From: Paragorgia papillata
Lineage: Eukaryota; Cnidaria; Anthozoa; Scleralcyonacea; Coralliidae
Assembly (NCBI GenBank): GCA_035771165.1
Contig: JAWNZC010000179.1
Coordinates: forward strand, 12,501-76,500
DNA: 64,000 nucleotides
Direction: 5' to 3'
Part shown: piece by piece, positions 20,242 through 33,835 of the stretch
How the letters are laid out: the number at the start of each line of letters is the position of its first letter
How positions within the stretch are numbered: the stretch's first letter is position 1
Made by a program: the position numbers and the translations under genes
Notes under the pieces: generated by a model
Seen by the model: the letters and a program-made list of their open reading frames with translations, nothing else
Database searches by the model: none
What the model was told of the DNA's origin: nothing

Positions 20242-21107
20242 ATATACGAGATCAAATCCCAACACTTAGTTTTCACAACCGGAAAACGCAGGCAGACCTG
20301 AGAAAAAGCAGGCTTCTTGCCATTAAGTATTTAAAATCGTGTTGAAAAGAGTGATGTATTTGTTAGAATTGATGTATCACTCAATGATGATCTATATAGT
20401 ATTGCGATTGTCTGCACGAAGGATCTCGAACCCTTCTAGTCACGGATTACGTGACACGGAAATGCAATATTATAAACGTTTGTTTTTGAGAATTGCAATT
20501 AAGCCACTCAACAAGTGACGGCATGATGAATCATTTGTCACCGTCCGTTGGTCTGACATCTCATAACATACATTTAATGTCTAGTCACGAGGGAAACATT
20601 TAGTTTTGTTTTACTAATTTCGGAAGAAGGTCGGACGTCATCGTCGGAGACGTCATCAATGTAAAAATACAAGACATTTACGTACGTTTACGTTATTATA
20701 AATGGTTGTCGAACATCGTTCCTAAATTACGTCCAAAGGATATATATATATAAAGTAATTAACCTATTTATGTACTTCCTTTGACGTACGTTGTATGTTA
20801 CGCCCTTCATTTTCGCAAGTCAGAGATGCAACTGTATATCAGGGATAGCTTCGTAACTCGAAAGGAAGTACTCAATTATTTCCTATAGTTGGTCTAGAAT
20901 TTCAACTTGGAGCTGGTCAGTTAAGTTCGTTCTCAGTTCCTGCTCTACAAGCTGTCGTGATCAAGGTTTTGAAGCGTGGTATGGCGATGTATAAATATAA
21001 TAAAATTATAAAACACAATGTTTGCGGTTATAAACCATGTTTAATTAACGATAAAATTTTGTTTTATTATATATGAAGCTGCCGTGAGTTGTTGAAACTC
21101 AGAAAAC
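20242..21107. other. Intergenic, no feature recognised
   Basis: AT-rich sequence without convincing exons. GACGTCATCGTCGGAGACGTCATC near 20640 is a short local duplication. Confidence 0.5.
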
Positions 21108-21190
21108 CTGTAACTCAAGACAGGACTCGAACCCACAACCTTTTAAATGCTAGCCGGACGCTTTAACCATTGAGCCACTAGAATTCAGAT
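21108..21190 (-). mobile_element. tRNA-derived SINE head
   Basis: On the minus strand TAGTGGCTCAATGGTTAAAG (A-box) is followed by GGGTTCGAGTCCTG (B-box) at tRNA spacing. The acceptor and anticodon stems do not pair, so it is a SINE head and not a tRNA gene. Confidence 0.7.
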
Positions 21191-21323
21191 GCCAGACAGA
21201 GCGGGTTGTTTATTCGGTTTGTCAGAAGTACTTGTTGGGCTACAAGTCGCAGTCTGTCAGTTAATTTTCTGTTAAATATTTATCTACGTTACTGAAGTGT
21301 TTTCAGCTTGGAGTAAAGTTTTC

Positions 21324-21730
21324 TTAGGGCCTGTTCACACGAGACTGGGTTATCTCGGGGGGTAGGGATAACTCGGGGGCTAGGGTCAAAGTTGACCCTA
21401 TTTAACATGATAAAACGCAACTACCGAGTTGTCCCTGGCCCCCGAGATAACCCTAGCTTCATGTGAACACTTCACCCATAAATACGCATGCCTAAGTTGA
21501 CCCTACCCCCGAGATAACTCGGGTGAAAGCGTTCACATGGAGGTAGGGATAACTCGGGGGCTAGGGTTACCCTATCGCTCCGACCGAGTTATCCCTATCC
21601 CCCGAGTTATCTCGGTCTCATGTGAACGGTTTACTTTTTTAACATGGAAATAAACTAACACCGAGTTATCTCGGGGGGTAGGGATAACCCTACCCCCCGA
21701 GATAACTCGCCTCATGTGAACAGGCCCTTA
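21324..21730. mobile_element. MITE with TTAGGGCCTGTTCACAYGAG ends
   Basis: About 407 bp. The terminal inverted repeats are TTAGGGCCTGTTCAC and GTGAACAGGCCCTTA. The interior carries at least six inverted variants of GGTAGGGATAACTCGGGGG, so the element folds extensively. Confidence 0.85.
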
Positions 21731-23100
21731 GGGGGCTAATTTCCATTTACACGGTTAGACCGGTCAGTCCGGTTAAATGGAACACGATTCGTTTGAGACC
21801 TGGGATGGTCTGACTGGGAAATTTGGTCCTAATCAAAAGCAAGTCCATTCTGGCTGGACTATTCGGTCTAACCTTGTCAATTGGAAAGCGCCCTTAGTTC
21901 CTGCTCTACAAGTTTTTCAAACACTCAAAAAAAAAATTACTAAAAAAAACTTTACTAATTCCAAACTGAAAGTTTAGACAGTATGGACTAAAACAATATT
22001 TAACTCCAAATTTACGTACTGTACAAGTACTTAATATATATGTGACATACGTACTGTATAGGTCAACTCGTTACTATAAACAACCACATACAGTATGCCA
22101 TTTGAGTTTTAGTGGCCTAAAGATGCTGTTACACGATGCGATTTTTCTTGCAACTTGCAACAAATTTACTCGTGAAAAAAAAATCGCAAGTTGCAGGAAG
22201 GGTGTTACACGTTCAGCAACTTGTGATTTTTGTTGCAAGTTGAAGCAAAAAGTAAAATCCATCCAACTTTTCTTGCAACTTGCAACACGTGCGGCAAAAA
22301 TAACAAAATCGCAAGTTGCTATGGGGTGTTACACGGTGCGATTTTTTATGCAACTTGCAACATTCAGTGATTTGTTGCATAGTCAATCGAGATATGGTCT
22401 GGAAACTCGGCAAACTTCAAAGCGCCTATAATGAGCTGGGATTTTATGTTGAACCGTACCTCACACCGTGCACATCCTTTGTTTTAGGTTTATTAATATT
22501 TAAATAGCACGGTTGAGTGATTGAACTGAAACTGTTGCAATTGGACAATTCGTTCAATATACGAAAATACAATGTGTTCAGTGACCGTGCACCCTGCACA
22601 AAAACGCATAAAGGCGAACAAAAAGATAGACCAAAGACTTTAGCTGAGTTTCACTAGGCGATCTAGACGGGACTCGGATCTGCCACTGCTAGAGCTCAGA
22701 GTTTTTCTGAGTATTAACAACTATTAACGAGTCGTAAGTTACATACGACAACTTTTACAGCACCAAAAGTTTATTTTCAATATATATTCATTTCCTGAAT
22801 ATATTCAGACTTGTAGATCTTTTTAGAAAATCACTATGGAATTGATTTTACGGAAAGAGGAAAACCGGAGAACTCGAAGAACCCTCGAAAGAGAAATCAA
22901 CTAACAACTCCGCTCACATGAATCCCGGGTCATTAGTCGGCCTATGCACTCAAGTACGAACCCCGACGAATATCACACCAGAGTCGGACTGGCTTCGTAT
23001 TAGGTGCGGTGCCATTAGGGAGAGGGGCGCCGTCAGGGTTTCTTTTAGAATATTTAACAAGGGGGCAAAACAGGCAATACTTACTACGTGTGCAGGGGCA
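21731..23100. other. Intergenic; GTTACACGATGCGATTTTT foldbacks
   Basis: No gene seen. 22120-22385 contains three inverted units with GGTGTTACACG and GCAACTTGCAACA. A GAGTCGGACTGGC segment near 22980 recurs inverted near 24105. Confidence 0.6.
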
Positions 23101-23104
23101 TGGA

Positions 23105-23270
23105 GCGCCGAAGGCGCGACCAACTTCTAGGGGGGTCGGGGGCATGCTCCCCCCGGAAAATTTTGAATTTTAGAGTCTCTGAAATAGCATTTCCTGCATT
23201 TTGAGGGGGGTTTGAAAGAGTTTTGAAGGATATAAAATACCAAACAAAATACTCAAATATACTCATTTTA
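23105..23270. repeat. GGGGGCATGCTCCCCCCGGAAAA interspersed repeat
   Basis: The segment GGCATGCTCCCCCCGGAAAA with the following GCATTTCCTGCATTTTGAG is present inverted at 31655-31730, next to a GTGATGGAT-type tail. High-copy element fragment of unknown class. Confidence 0.6.
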
Positions 23271-23532
23271 TATAGGAATACACCATAACATGTAAGGCAT
23301 ACATCATGAGGACATGTCGTCATACATGGACAAATCAACTCACATTGTGTGTACCATTAATTTTGTGACTACTTCATGTCAGGCTGTCAGCTGCTTGAAG
23401 CGTACTAAAATATTATTTAATCGTAATATACTATTAGCTGTACCATACTGATTAAAACGTAAAACGACTATAAATCCAAAATCGGGTTTTTAAATAGGAA
23501 TTGCACTACATATCAAATATAAGAACTAAATA

Positions 23533-23927
23533 TACTGAAAACTAACTTTGGTTGTGAAAAATACCTTTCTGAAATTCACAATTTCAAACACCGTCAAGCT
23601 GTCACAAAATTAAGGATTTCAGCTCATAGATTACCTGTTGAAACTGGTCGATACAGCAATGTTTCATACAGTAATAGACTATGTAAACATTGCGATCTTA
23701 ACGAGATCGGGAATGAAGAACACTTTTTAACGTCATGTACAAACACAAAGTTCGCCGATCTCAGAGTAAATTTTATTGATAACCTATATAAAGTAAATAG
23801 TTCATTCAAATTGTTTAATTCCCAAGATATTTTTATGTACCTTATGTCTATGCAAGACAGAACAGTTATGGCTTTGGCAGGGAAATACTGTTTCGATGTT
23901 TTAACAATTTTTGATAACTTAACGTAG
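23533..23927 (+). pseudogene. LINE retrotransposon 3' tail (C-terminal zinc-knuckle region)
   Basis: An open frame without a start codon ends at TAG 23925-23927. It reads FGCEKYLSEIHNFKHRQ, then TKLRISAHRLPVETGRYSN, then LCKHCDLNEIGNEEHFLTSC. The block LRISAHRLxxETGRY followed by CxxC...EEHFLxxC is the characteristic end of many animal LINE-type reverse-transcriptase ORFs. Nothing upstream resembles the RT core, so this is a 5'-truncated, dead copy. Confidence 0.7.
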
Positions 23928-24549
23928 ATAATAGAAATTAACTTTATATATATGTAATACGTATGTCATGTAGTTGTAGTTAGTGTCACGTTTGTATCCT
24001 ATATACCAAAGCTGGTATTGATGTTGTTGATCAAATATAATATTCTACAACGGGAAAGGGGCGCAGTAACGGCATCCTAAGGGGGCGCATGTGCCATGGT
24101 ACATAGGGCCAGTCCGACTCTGTAGCACCCGCCATCCGTGCTTGCAGCCGATCGAGCTGCTCGAATTTTGGGCGGCAAGCAGACTGACTTGAGAGGCTTG
24201 TTGTCGTGTTTTGAAGGTGACAGATGCCAGCTAAATTGCTAAACTGATTAAGATTAAATCTCACAAGATACTAATCTCCACAAATGTGCTTTCTCCTGTA
24301 GCCGTGGGAGCAGTACAAGCGTACACAAAGCATTACAACACCTTGCTATCGCTCAAAGCGCTGACTTTGTTTTTTTTCGGAAGTAATTTCAACGTAAAAT
24401 GCCCGCACTCTATTGCGTCATAAACCTTCGTAAACGCAGAGTGAACTTAATTTTACCTAAGTTAATTGTTTTCGGCGATCAGTACCATGCACGAGACATA
24501 TAAACAGTGCAACGCATTTTGCGTTTTCATTTTGAAAAGATGGCAAACT

Positions 24550-24720
24550 GCCGAGAATAATTTTGATAACGAAGTATATACTGACGTTTCGAGTGGACCC
24601 CTTTTACTCTGATGAAGGACTTCGCTCGAAATCGAACGTCAGTGTTTCGTCACAGTCAAACGGTTTACCGCTTTTACCAATTTGTTCTATCTAAAACACT
24701 GCCTGCGTAGCATTCTACTT
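24550..24720 (+). mobile_element. Penelope-like / hammerhead-derived repeat piece
   Basis: TTTTGATAACGAAGTATATACTGACG, then CTGATGAAGGACTTCGCTCGAAA and GAACGTCAG, then TCTAAAACACTGCCTGCG. The same series recurs in pieces at about 29110-29210, 37560-37745, 44735-44820, 50205-50255 and 62150-62280. CTGATGA...GAAA resembles a degraded hammerhead core, but stem II does not pair here. Confidence 0.5.
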
Positions 24721-24884
24721 TTCTACAGTAACAGAGCCCTTTTCCTCTGATTTTATTCTGATGAAGGACTTGGTTTTACTTGCAAGAATTGTTTTTAGAA
24801 ATTTACTCGGAGACACAACAGCACGAGGGAGTAATAACTGAGAAATACCCACTACGCAACATTTAGAGGTATTTGTTATATATT

Positions 24885-25165
24885 TAGCCATTTCTGCCTG
24901 GGCCAGCAAAAAAACGGTCCCTTATACTGTCTAAAGCCAGACGATTTTACTTGCCAAAACGAGAACCTTCACACATCCTATGGGCAGCACGCAATGTGTT
25001 CAGAGACCACTGATCTCTATATAAACAGTGGTTCAGACAAGTGATTAACCCATTTCTGCCTGAATCGGCCAAAAACGGCCCTTATTAAAACGGCCCTTTA
25101 TTTTTTTACTCTGTTTAACTGAACGCTAAACGATGTTACTCGTCAACGGGAGAACCCTCAATTCG
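24885..25165. mobile_element. Two TTAACCC-type interspersed elements
   Basis: Cores CTAAAGCCAGACGATTTTACT (about 24935) and ACGATGTTACTCGTCA (about 25130) with CATTTCTGCCTG starts, separated by a short spacer. Confidence 0.6.
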
Positions 25166-28100
25166 TAAATAACCCTCGTTAATGGATCACGTTCGAGTAT
25201 TAAATCCCAAAACCCAGAACTCTGACACCTCGTAAGCCCCTTGAGCGAACAATGTTATATGACGAAAACAAGTCAATGTTTATCGTTGATAGGAACAGAA
25301 AGGTCTGGAACAAGGAAGTTAAGTGTGAATACGTCAGCACTGAATCCGTAAACTGATTACGCACGGTCAAATTTCAGGGTCAACAAGGATGCATCATGGG
25401 ACTAGGTGCACAAAAAGGTAAACATAGAGTAAAGACCAAGTACTGATTCAATAAAACTCGCATGTCACAGCCTTCCAGTGAACGGTGTGCTTTGGACTTA
25501 AGAAGACAAACAAGTCTTCATAAGAAAATCACAAGCCGTGCAATATGGAAATTTTAAAAATATGTCAAAAGAGGAAGCAACAATACTCTCTTGTCTCAAC
25601 CGGAAAGGATCGATCTTACTGTGGTAATGGGCGGGGACACTTTATCCGTCATGCAATTCTCCATTCAAACAGCTTAACAGCATGTTTATACATCGCCAAG
25701 AAAAAATCCCCGGCGTTTCTTTTCAATAAAAAAATACCCCACCGCTATAGATTTCATATAAAGCTCTTTTCTATTCCGTAAAATCTACCGAAAGACTATC
25801 CCCTAACCCTTTTCGACAAGCATAACACAAGTCGGTTTAACAATCGGAAGGCTTATCGACGGGAGCTAATAAGGATGTAAACTTATATCCCAGAACAGGA
25901 AGTGCGCCACAAGGGTCACAGATCCTTGACCGTGTGTTCGTTGTGATTCAAGTCAAAATAACCCAGTGGTCTGGACATGTATGCTGCACTATTCTTGGCT
26001 CAACCTATTTCCATCTTCCACTGACAAGAAAAACCCGAAGTCGTATAAGCCAACGTAAGTAAAAATATTAAAGACATTCTTTACGAGTATTAGGCACAGT
26101 GGGTAATTTTCTGTCTCAACGCCAGAGGGGGAGAAATTGTTTTTTTTTGTACGATGGAAAATTGCGAGAGAGCACAGCTGAGTTTCAGGATAAAACTGAC
26201 AAAAGTTCTCGTAGCTTAAATGAAAGCTAAGGTTTTAGGAATATTCGGAACGCGTTACTGTAGAAAATAAATTATCTAACGACAGTGCTGTAAACAAGAA
26301 CAATTGCATTCCAATGATATATAATGATTAAGGTGGCCTGAGCTTTTACGGAAATACAGTTCACCTCATACTTTGTGTCGAATGCAGTTACTGGGAATAT
26401 TGTTAACTGCTACGGACAGACGGTTAGGGAATGCGTTGGGGATTTGTTGTTGTCATCTAGCCACGGTATTACTGGGTTGTTTTCTCGTGTATAGTCAGCT
26501 AGCCAAACGCCCACACGAGAGGTCACTCTAGGCATGCTCTGGGTCTCATTATGTGGCTTTGCTTCTGTGTGCCAATATACAGCAACTCTCGTAGCCAGGG
26601 GAATACCAAAGAAATATATATTTTTTCAATGCAACCATTCTGAAGTGTTCCACGTTGCTTCCGGTTCGAGCAATAAAAATGGGGCGAAAAATCCCCAAAA
26701 CAACCACGATCTGTTATTCATGATTTGTGCATCGCAAATGGTGTGAGGTCGCTATGTGTGGTGCTAGTACTCCGTATATCAGCGCATCTATGGTGTTACG
26801 AGGAGTACTTGTCTGTACAGAGTACTGCTATTTTGGCTGTGGCCTACAGGTATTGTTGACGTCGAGCTTGGACAACAGGAGGAGCCATCTTGACTCTTAT
26901 TGGCAATGCAAGGTTATTTTGTACAGACATACACTTCCTCATTCATTATTCAAGCAGTTGTTGTTATCTTCTCGGGCAAAAACATTTGTTGCCCCGGTAA
27001 TGACATACTTGTTTGTCATTACGGTCTTAATTAATTTCCCCGAGTATTTTTGGATATTTTTATTTAGCAACACATATTCACTGTTTTGGGTTTTGGCAAA
27101 AAAAATACTAAAAACACGGTTCAGATCGCAATGACGCTTCAGGAAAACACAATACAGCCGACGGTAACAACAAACGCAAATGGAATGGGGAAAAAAACTT
27201 ATAATCGAACACAGTCTGCGGTTTCGAATGCTTCAAAACCGCAAAGTTTATTGTAGCGTCGCGATCCGAATATACGATTCCGAAATGCCGGAAAAACGCA
27301 TCGCTCGACGCGTAGATTTGTTTTCCATTCACTTGCTGTTGCAGATGAACGAGTCTAGATATATGTCGAACCAGGACTGTTGTTTTGGAAGTTGTGCTGG
27401 CTAAAATAACAATTTATCGCCCGCATGGGGCGTATACTGAATACTGATTAGGATCATGTGCAGTTCGCACAGTGTACAAAGTTTAAACCAAATCATGACC
27501 AAATTCACGCGGGTTAAAATTTAAAGTCGAGTGCTTAAAAAAAGTTTAGTCCGACACAATCCAGTCTAAAGTCGCTAATCTGCAGCGTATTCGTTGACAG
27601 ATTAAGACTAGTCGGCTGAAGTTTAGTATATAGTGTTTCTAATAGGACAGTCGACGATACATATGCTACAATACAATTGCTATGCTTTCACGAACCTGGT
27701 GATACGCTGACGAATTATATATTATAAGCGTCGGTTGTCAACTTTAAACCATAGGAAAGAAGGAATAACATGTATGTTAGCTTTTCAGGAAGCTTAGCTT
27801 TTGAGCTTTGGACTTGAAACTTTGAAAGCCAAGCTTGACCTGTCTTTCCTGAAAAAGCTGCAAGAAATATGATGTTATTCCTCGTTTCAGGAATCTTATT
27901 CACAATACAGCAACCCAAAGACTATCAACTTTCACAAACACCTTAAAATATCCTTTGTTGACGAAGTCAAGCGCTATAATATTTTTAACTTCGGAAGTTT
28001 GGGCTGTGTAAATAATTGTGATTACATAAGGTTGCTCAACCAGCCAGCACATAGTGCATTGGGCTGAACTTTTTCCGTTCCTGAACTTTGTATTTCCCAC

Positions 28101-30120
28101 TGGTTTTGCACTAGCGTCAGCAAGGTGCGTCAGAGCGGCGTGAAAGCAAACGCCCTTACTTATTTGCGTGGATACGTGTCCACAACGCTGCTGACTCACT
28201 GGGTGTACATATATCGATCACAGGTCAATCTAGTAATACACTACGAGACCAGGTCTCCAATATTACACAAAAATTGCCAAGTCTATCATCAGAGTTGTGT
28301 AGACTAGTCTCTGTAATTAGAACACGGTTCTATTTCGGAAACTTTGGTCTCCGTTGCACTCCAATTAACACAAAAAAGTCTCCGACCTCTAATGATAGAC
28401 TTGGGAGATTTATGTGTTCGAAATTTGGACTCAGACAAAAACCTCAGAGACCTCGTAGTCTATCGTTGATCGTTGTTCACACCGAATGGAACTGTAGCAA
28501 ACACAGAGCTTATGACATGAGCTGTGAAGCAAGTACGCAAATACAAGAGCCGAACGCGCGGGACAATAAAAAGAAAACCTCCCCTTTTCAGGTTTCTCGT
28601 GTTTTGCGCTCACGCGACGTTTCACCATTTGCGATTGCGTACAATAGCGCAAAAACAAACGAGCTTCATGTGTTTCAGCCATGTTATCTGATAAACCCTA
28701 TAGTTTAGTCAGCAGGGTTGCAATTTTGCAACTAGGGACCTTAAGATGCTAGAACGAGGACGGCGGTTAAAAAGCAAGTCACGGTTATCTAACTACGGTA
28801 TTCAATACTTGAAGCTTGTTTTATAATTTTCAAAGTGTTAAAACGGTTGCAGTGTCTGTGTTAAGGCAATCTCGGACAGCAGTTCTCATCACCCCACGAG
28901 TCATCGTCGTCCTAAAGACGTGAAAATGCTCTGAGTGTCGTTGTGTACAGAGCGAGGACCGAAGGACGGTGTTCAGATTACTCACTTTGGACTAGAAATT
29001 ATTCATTACCTTTGTTTTGCAAGAAGAATGCTTTTGTTTGAAGGACGTCGTCCTCGAAGTTGCCGTCGTAGATCTTCTGAGCAAATTGAAAATGTGGTAA
29101 ACGGGCGAGGTTAGTTTTCATAACGAAATACTGACGTTTTGACCAGAGCTCTTCATTATAGTAAAATGTATCTATCTAAAACACTGCCTACACAGCACTC
29201 TACTTTTTACACTCTCTTATATATTACTCTGTTTAACGCCAGACGATTTTACTCGTCAAGTGGAGACCTTTAGGAAAATTGCCAAATAATCTGAAGGGCT
29301 GAAAAAAACCGCCCTTGCCATTCACAGTTTCCAAAGTGTACTTTATTTGTGTTTTCGTTTTTGCATCATCCATCGTTTGTCAAGTGTATCAACTGGGGAA
29401 CATGCAACCCGAAGTACTTGGGTTTCAACGGTTTATGCGAAACATCGCTGTTGCCAGATTTGTGTAAACAATTACGCCAAACTATTTCTTCCCTCTTCCT
29501 CGCCTTCTGCTTCCTACAATCGCGTGAATCACGTCAACAGCGGCGAGCCTCAAAGCATGAAACGATAATGAAGTGGTTTAATTACTGTTGATCAATCAGT
29601 CTGACGCATCGGGTGGTGCGCGCAGATACTTTGGCAGTGTTCCGCTTTTTGCGCTTTCAAATACATAAAATCTGACTGGAACACATCCAGGATGTCTACA
29701 CGGTTTTGGGGGGCATTCAGGTTTTAGCTTCTATATACAAGCTTAGCTCACTCGCGGTGTCTGTGTCTGCAGGAAATTAAAACCACAGTTTTGGGCTTGG
29801 CAAATATAAACTGCCAATCCCTCAATCTCCGTGATTAAAAACGCACCTCGAAATAGGATGTGGTTAATAACATATATCTAATGTTTTTTTAAAGAAGATT
29901 TAGTTGGAAATCGATCGAGGTATTGTTTTGCGAATAGTCGCGTAAACATCCCAGCTGAACTAAATCGTGTTTACACACAGCTTGGTTCCTTAGTGACGCG
30001 GGACGTCCAGATACTTCCTGATCAAGGCGCGAACGGGTATTTGTTTTTGAGTGTTTCGGCAAATGTCGCCTGGGTACAATCTGTCAATTGTCAAAGCGAA
30101 CAACCCGGATCTAGCTTCCG
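25166..30120. other. Gene-poor stretch
   Basis: About 5 kb in which I find no exon supported by homology or splice phasing. It holds a 29110-29280 repeat complex (CGAAATACTGACGTTTTGAC, then a GCCAGACGATTTTACTCG core). A short inverted pair TTCCTATAC / GAAAGAAGGAATAACATG lies near 27760-27880. Confidence 0.5.
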
Positions 30121-30123
30121 CAT

Positions 30124-30235
30124 TATATATAGGTCAATGTACGCAGCACTGATCCATTCATATTCTACTTGAAACGTGCAAGGAGGTGCGTAACAGGAGA
30201 CGCGAAGCCGAAACGGATCATACAGTTTCAGTTAG
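30124..30235 (+). promoter_or_regulatory. TATA box and candidate non-coding first exon of the ETS gene
   Basis: TATATATA at 30124-30131 is followed about 100 nt later by the donor CAGTTAG|GTAAGA at 30235/30236. The next plus-strand acceptor used by a recognisable gene is TTTTTCCAG at 39831, leading to the ETS start codon, so this may be its 5' leader exon across a 9.6-kb intron. An ETS-type core (GGAA in GCGGAAG, minus strand) lies at about 30116-30122. Confidence 0.3.
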
Positions 30236-30520
30236 GTAAGACAAAATACTGAATTCTTAAGACTTTATCTAGCTCAACTCGGCGCCACCGCACGCGTCAT
30301 AGATAGCTGATTGCAGATAGTTAACGCGGCACGCGGAATTGGGTTGAATTATGTTGCGTGACGAGATAGTATTTGGATATTGACACATTGTTTATACGGT
30401 CAAGCCGTCAAGACTACAGACATCAGTGGACTAAACACCAACTGAAAAACGGAAATTACACAAAACGAGATAATAGGGCGACCGAGATAAGTATATAATA
30501 AAGTATATAAATATAGACAG

Positions 30521-30841
30521 GTGTTGGAGGCCTTTGAAATGTGATGCTGGAGAAAGATGTTCAAAATCAGATATATCGAACATGTCTCTAACGACAAAGT
30601 GCTAGCCAGGGTAGAAGAAAAACGTACCATGTTGTCAAGAATAACAGAACAGGAGAAATCATGGATTGCCCACACATACGACGACCAGAAAATCTGCTTA
30701 CTGATTGGTTCTCGAGGGCAGACACAGAGGAAAGAGATCATAAAGACAGAAGGGTATGTGTTATTTGATCGTCTGAAGGGTGATGCTGACTACTACACAA
30801 TGAAGAGACGTGCAAAGGACAGACAAAGTTGGAGGCCTTGA
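30521..30841 (+). pseudogene. LINE reverse-transcriptase ORF C-terminal remnant
   Basis: Reads LEAFEM, an in-frame TGA (30542-30544), CWRKMFKIRYIEHVSNDKVL, then ARVEEKRTMLSRITE, KSWIAH, DRLKGDADYYTMKRRAKDRQ and SWRP. The series EAFEM-CWRRM-WTEHVTNEKVL, RRKxWIGH and KRRAxDRxxWR is typical of animal non-LTR ORF2 ends. An in-frame stop and a garbled middle show it is dead. Confidence 0.75.
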
Positions 30842-31189
30842 ACGTGCCAATTTGGGCAGATCACAATACTTAGTAATAAGGTTATTGTATACAGTATCAC
30901 AATGTTGTGTCTCAAAATTCAACAGATTGCATTTCAGCTCGTTCCATTTCAAAACGTTCCAGGGGTGCAGGTATCCCCCTATAGGACTGATTAAGCGCGT
31001 GGCCATTCAAGACATCCCCATACCAAAGATCCTAGATATCTTTAATAACGACAGACTCCTTTTATGCAGTTCAAATCGGAAACTAAATTGGAAATCCCCA
31101 TTGTACTGACATAGATTGAGTATGAAGATCGACCTCAGGGATGACCCATAAAAGCTTTGAATGGACAGATGGCATGATGACAAATTTAA

Positions 31190-31311
31190 TTAACCTTTTA
31201 CTGGCCACAGTTGCCTTTTGTCTACTTTTTAATTTTACTCTGGCTCAGACGCCAGACGATTTTACTCGTCAAAGGGGAGAGGTCCCGGAAACCTGGCCAA
31301 TAAAGGGTTAA
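31190..31311. mobile_element. TTAACC...GGTTAA interspersed element
   Basis: 122-bp copy with TTAACCTTTTACTGG start, core TTTTACTCTGGCTCAGACGCC then AGACGATTTTACTCGTCA, and end AAAGGGTTAA. Confidence 0.75.
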
Positions 31312-31654
31312 GGTCGATCAGTCGATGAAGTACCGTAAGCAACGTGATTGCAGTAGAGTGCCATACATTATGACAAAACATCGTCACTGCTATGAAACAG
31401 TGATGGATTTACAGGGGGGTGCAGGGGGGATGCCAATTACTCAATTAGTGCCTTGCTGCAGTGGGATGCGACGTGGTTTTTCATTGAAAATGTCAATCAC
31501 ATTTCTAATGTCTAGCTTCCTTGTGATATCCCTAATAAAATCCATAATAAAACGTCCACTTTATCCCTAAATTTATTTGACACCTTCCAAGGTTTGATAA
31601 AATGCGCTATTGAAAACACGATTTAAAACTTTTAAATCTTTCTTCAAAGTACCG

Positions 31655-31745
31655 TCAGAATGCAGGAAATGCCATTTCAGAGGTCCAAATTTTCCGGGGG
31701 AGCATGCCCGCGGACCCCCCTAGGAATGGTTTGACTAAGGTTAAA
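31655..31745. repeat. Inverted copy of the GGCATGCTCCCCC repeat
   Basis: ATGCAGGAAATGCCATTTCAG and TTTTCCGGGGGAGCATGCCC match the 23.1-23.2 kb repeat on the opposite strand. Confidence 0.6.
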
Positions 31746-32149
31746 AAATTCTTGATCCGCCCCTGCAGCAGCTCAAGCTGGATCCATCACTGCTATCAAA
31801 TACACCGTACGGTATAACAACACCCAGAGTTGCGGGTATACTACTTTTGTGGAAGGTTTAGAGTTATGCATATATTACCAAGGTATATTAATTGATTAGG
31901 AAGGATGCTTCTGAGGTGAACGGTATTGACTGATTCATTTCAACGTTTTGGGAGATTATGCTTGATTATAGAGGTTTCATTGATATTGTTCATTTCCGTG
32001 CTGGTCAGTAGTTGTATGACAAAGGAAAAATGACGCTGTTAATGAATGTTGTATTGGAAGTGAGAATCGATGCTATTTTAAAGAAGGTTTTGAAATTGAT
32101 AGATAGTTGTCCAAAGGAAGGTTGAAAACCATATTTTCAATTCTGAGAT

Positions 32150-32765
32150 CAACACAATACACAACACACACTCCACAACACATTACACCACACATCAAAT
32201 CACATCACACTATACAATAACATACCACACATACACCATACTCAACACCACAACACCACAACGACACCACTACCGCACACCGCATCACAGATACCAAATG
32301 AAAACACATCACAACACACTACATAACCACACAACATACCGCACAACCATACCACAACATACTACATAACCACAACACAACACAACACAACACAACACAC
32401 CACAACACAACACACCACAACACAACACAACACACAACACCACAACACAACACAACACAACACAACACACCACTGGTACCACACAACACAACACAACACA
32501 ACACAACACACAACACAACACACAACACAACACACCACTTGTACCACACAACACAACACAACACAACACAACACAACACAACACAACAACACACCACAAC
32601 ACAACACAACACAACACAACACAACACAACACAACACAACACAACACAACACAACACAACACAACACACACCACACCACAACACAACACAACACAACACA
32701 ACACAACACAACACATCAAACAACACAACACAACACACCACATACCATCACCACCACAACATATA
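32150..32765. repeat. (ACACA)n pentanucleotide array
   Basis: AACAC/CACAACACAA array with scattered ACCACAC and GGTACC interruptions. Cys/Val-rich open frames of 115-174 residues across it come from the 5-bp period and are not genes. Confidence 0.95.
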
Positions 32766-33835
32766 AAACAACAACATGACGCTACCAGACTGACTGAGCA
32801 TGCAGAACACACAACGCACACCGTCGTCAGCACTCACAACATTCTGATTGATAATAATATTCCTTTTCTTACACGCAAACATCATCATGGATACATACAG
32901 CACACAAACGCAAAAAATTCCTCTGCAAGAAAACATATTTCTGCATTGCTTTTATGCACAAACCGTGCAGATGGAATGTCATAATTACGCGTGTCAAAAA
33001 ATAGAACCAATTACTAGGAAAGAAGCGTGGGTGAGCGGAGAATAAGGAAACACCCAGACTTATGCCGGCATAGTGGAGATAACTGACACGCACATACCAC
33101 AATTATTACGTTATTAGCTTCGATTATTATTTAGTTGTGTGGGTGCAAAATGTTTTTATATCCGCAAACTCCAATTCATGACTTTGGCGAAGTGACGGAA
33201 ATTACAGTATAAGAACAGCTTATTGAGATGAAAATGTTAATGTTATATAGCTGTCTTATTATATATACGAACTCCATAACAGAGCCCAGTACTACCTTAC
33301 GCAATCATGCATCCTTTGTTGGTGTCTATATTATATTTATAGAATCATCCAGGAAATGAAAACTTTCAAAATTTCTGTGTTCACAAACAAATAATTAGGA
33401 AATTGTGGCAACAGACAAACCGTATGTTTAAAAGTTCTTTTTTGTTGAGTTTATACGTTTACTGATTTTATTTGCTTGCACATTGATTTTGAAAAACAAG
33501 AAAACGTCACGCATACACGCAAAGTATAAAGAATGATAGAGTAAAATCATAAAGAAAAAGAAAAAGAAAGAAAAATAGAGTAAAAGGTGAACTGCTGAGA
33601 TTTAATAGAAGAACAAAGTATCGACATTTTGAACTATAGGCAAAGCCCGGTATCAGAGTATAGATCGTTATTACTTACTTCTGCACACACACCCAGATGA
33701 AAAACACAGAAGTTAATTATATGCATGATAATGATTCTTAACACTAAACTAAACTTAGCTTATTTATACTGGATAACTCTATCAGTTATATCTAAACTGT
33801 TATCCTCAGACGTCCAGTAAGGGCCCACCCTCATT

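Noticed and set aside
24611..24645. Active hammerhead ribozyme at CTGATGAAGGACTTCGCTCGAAA
   Set aside because: Stem II does not pair and the cleavage triplet cannot be placed; treated as a degraded relative only.
26727..27134. 135-codon plus-strand frame
   Set aside because: No recognisable domain, no splice support, and composition like translated non-coding AT-rich DNA.
28274..28708. 144-codon plus-strand frame
   Set aside because: No family similarity; probably chance.
32309..32833. Cys/Val-rich frames up to 174 codons
   Set aside because: Translation of the (ACACA)n array.
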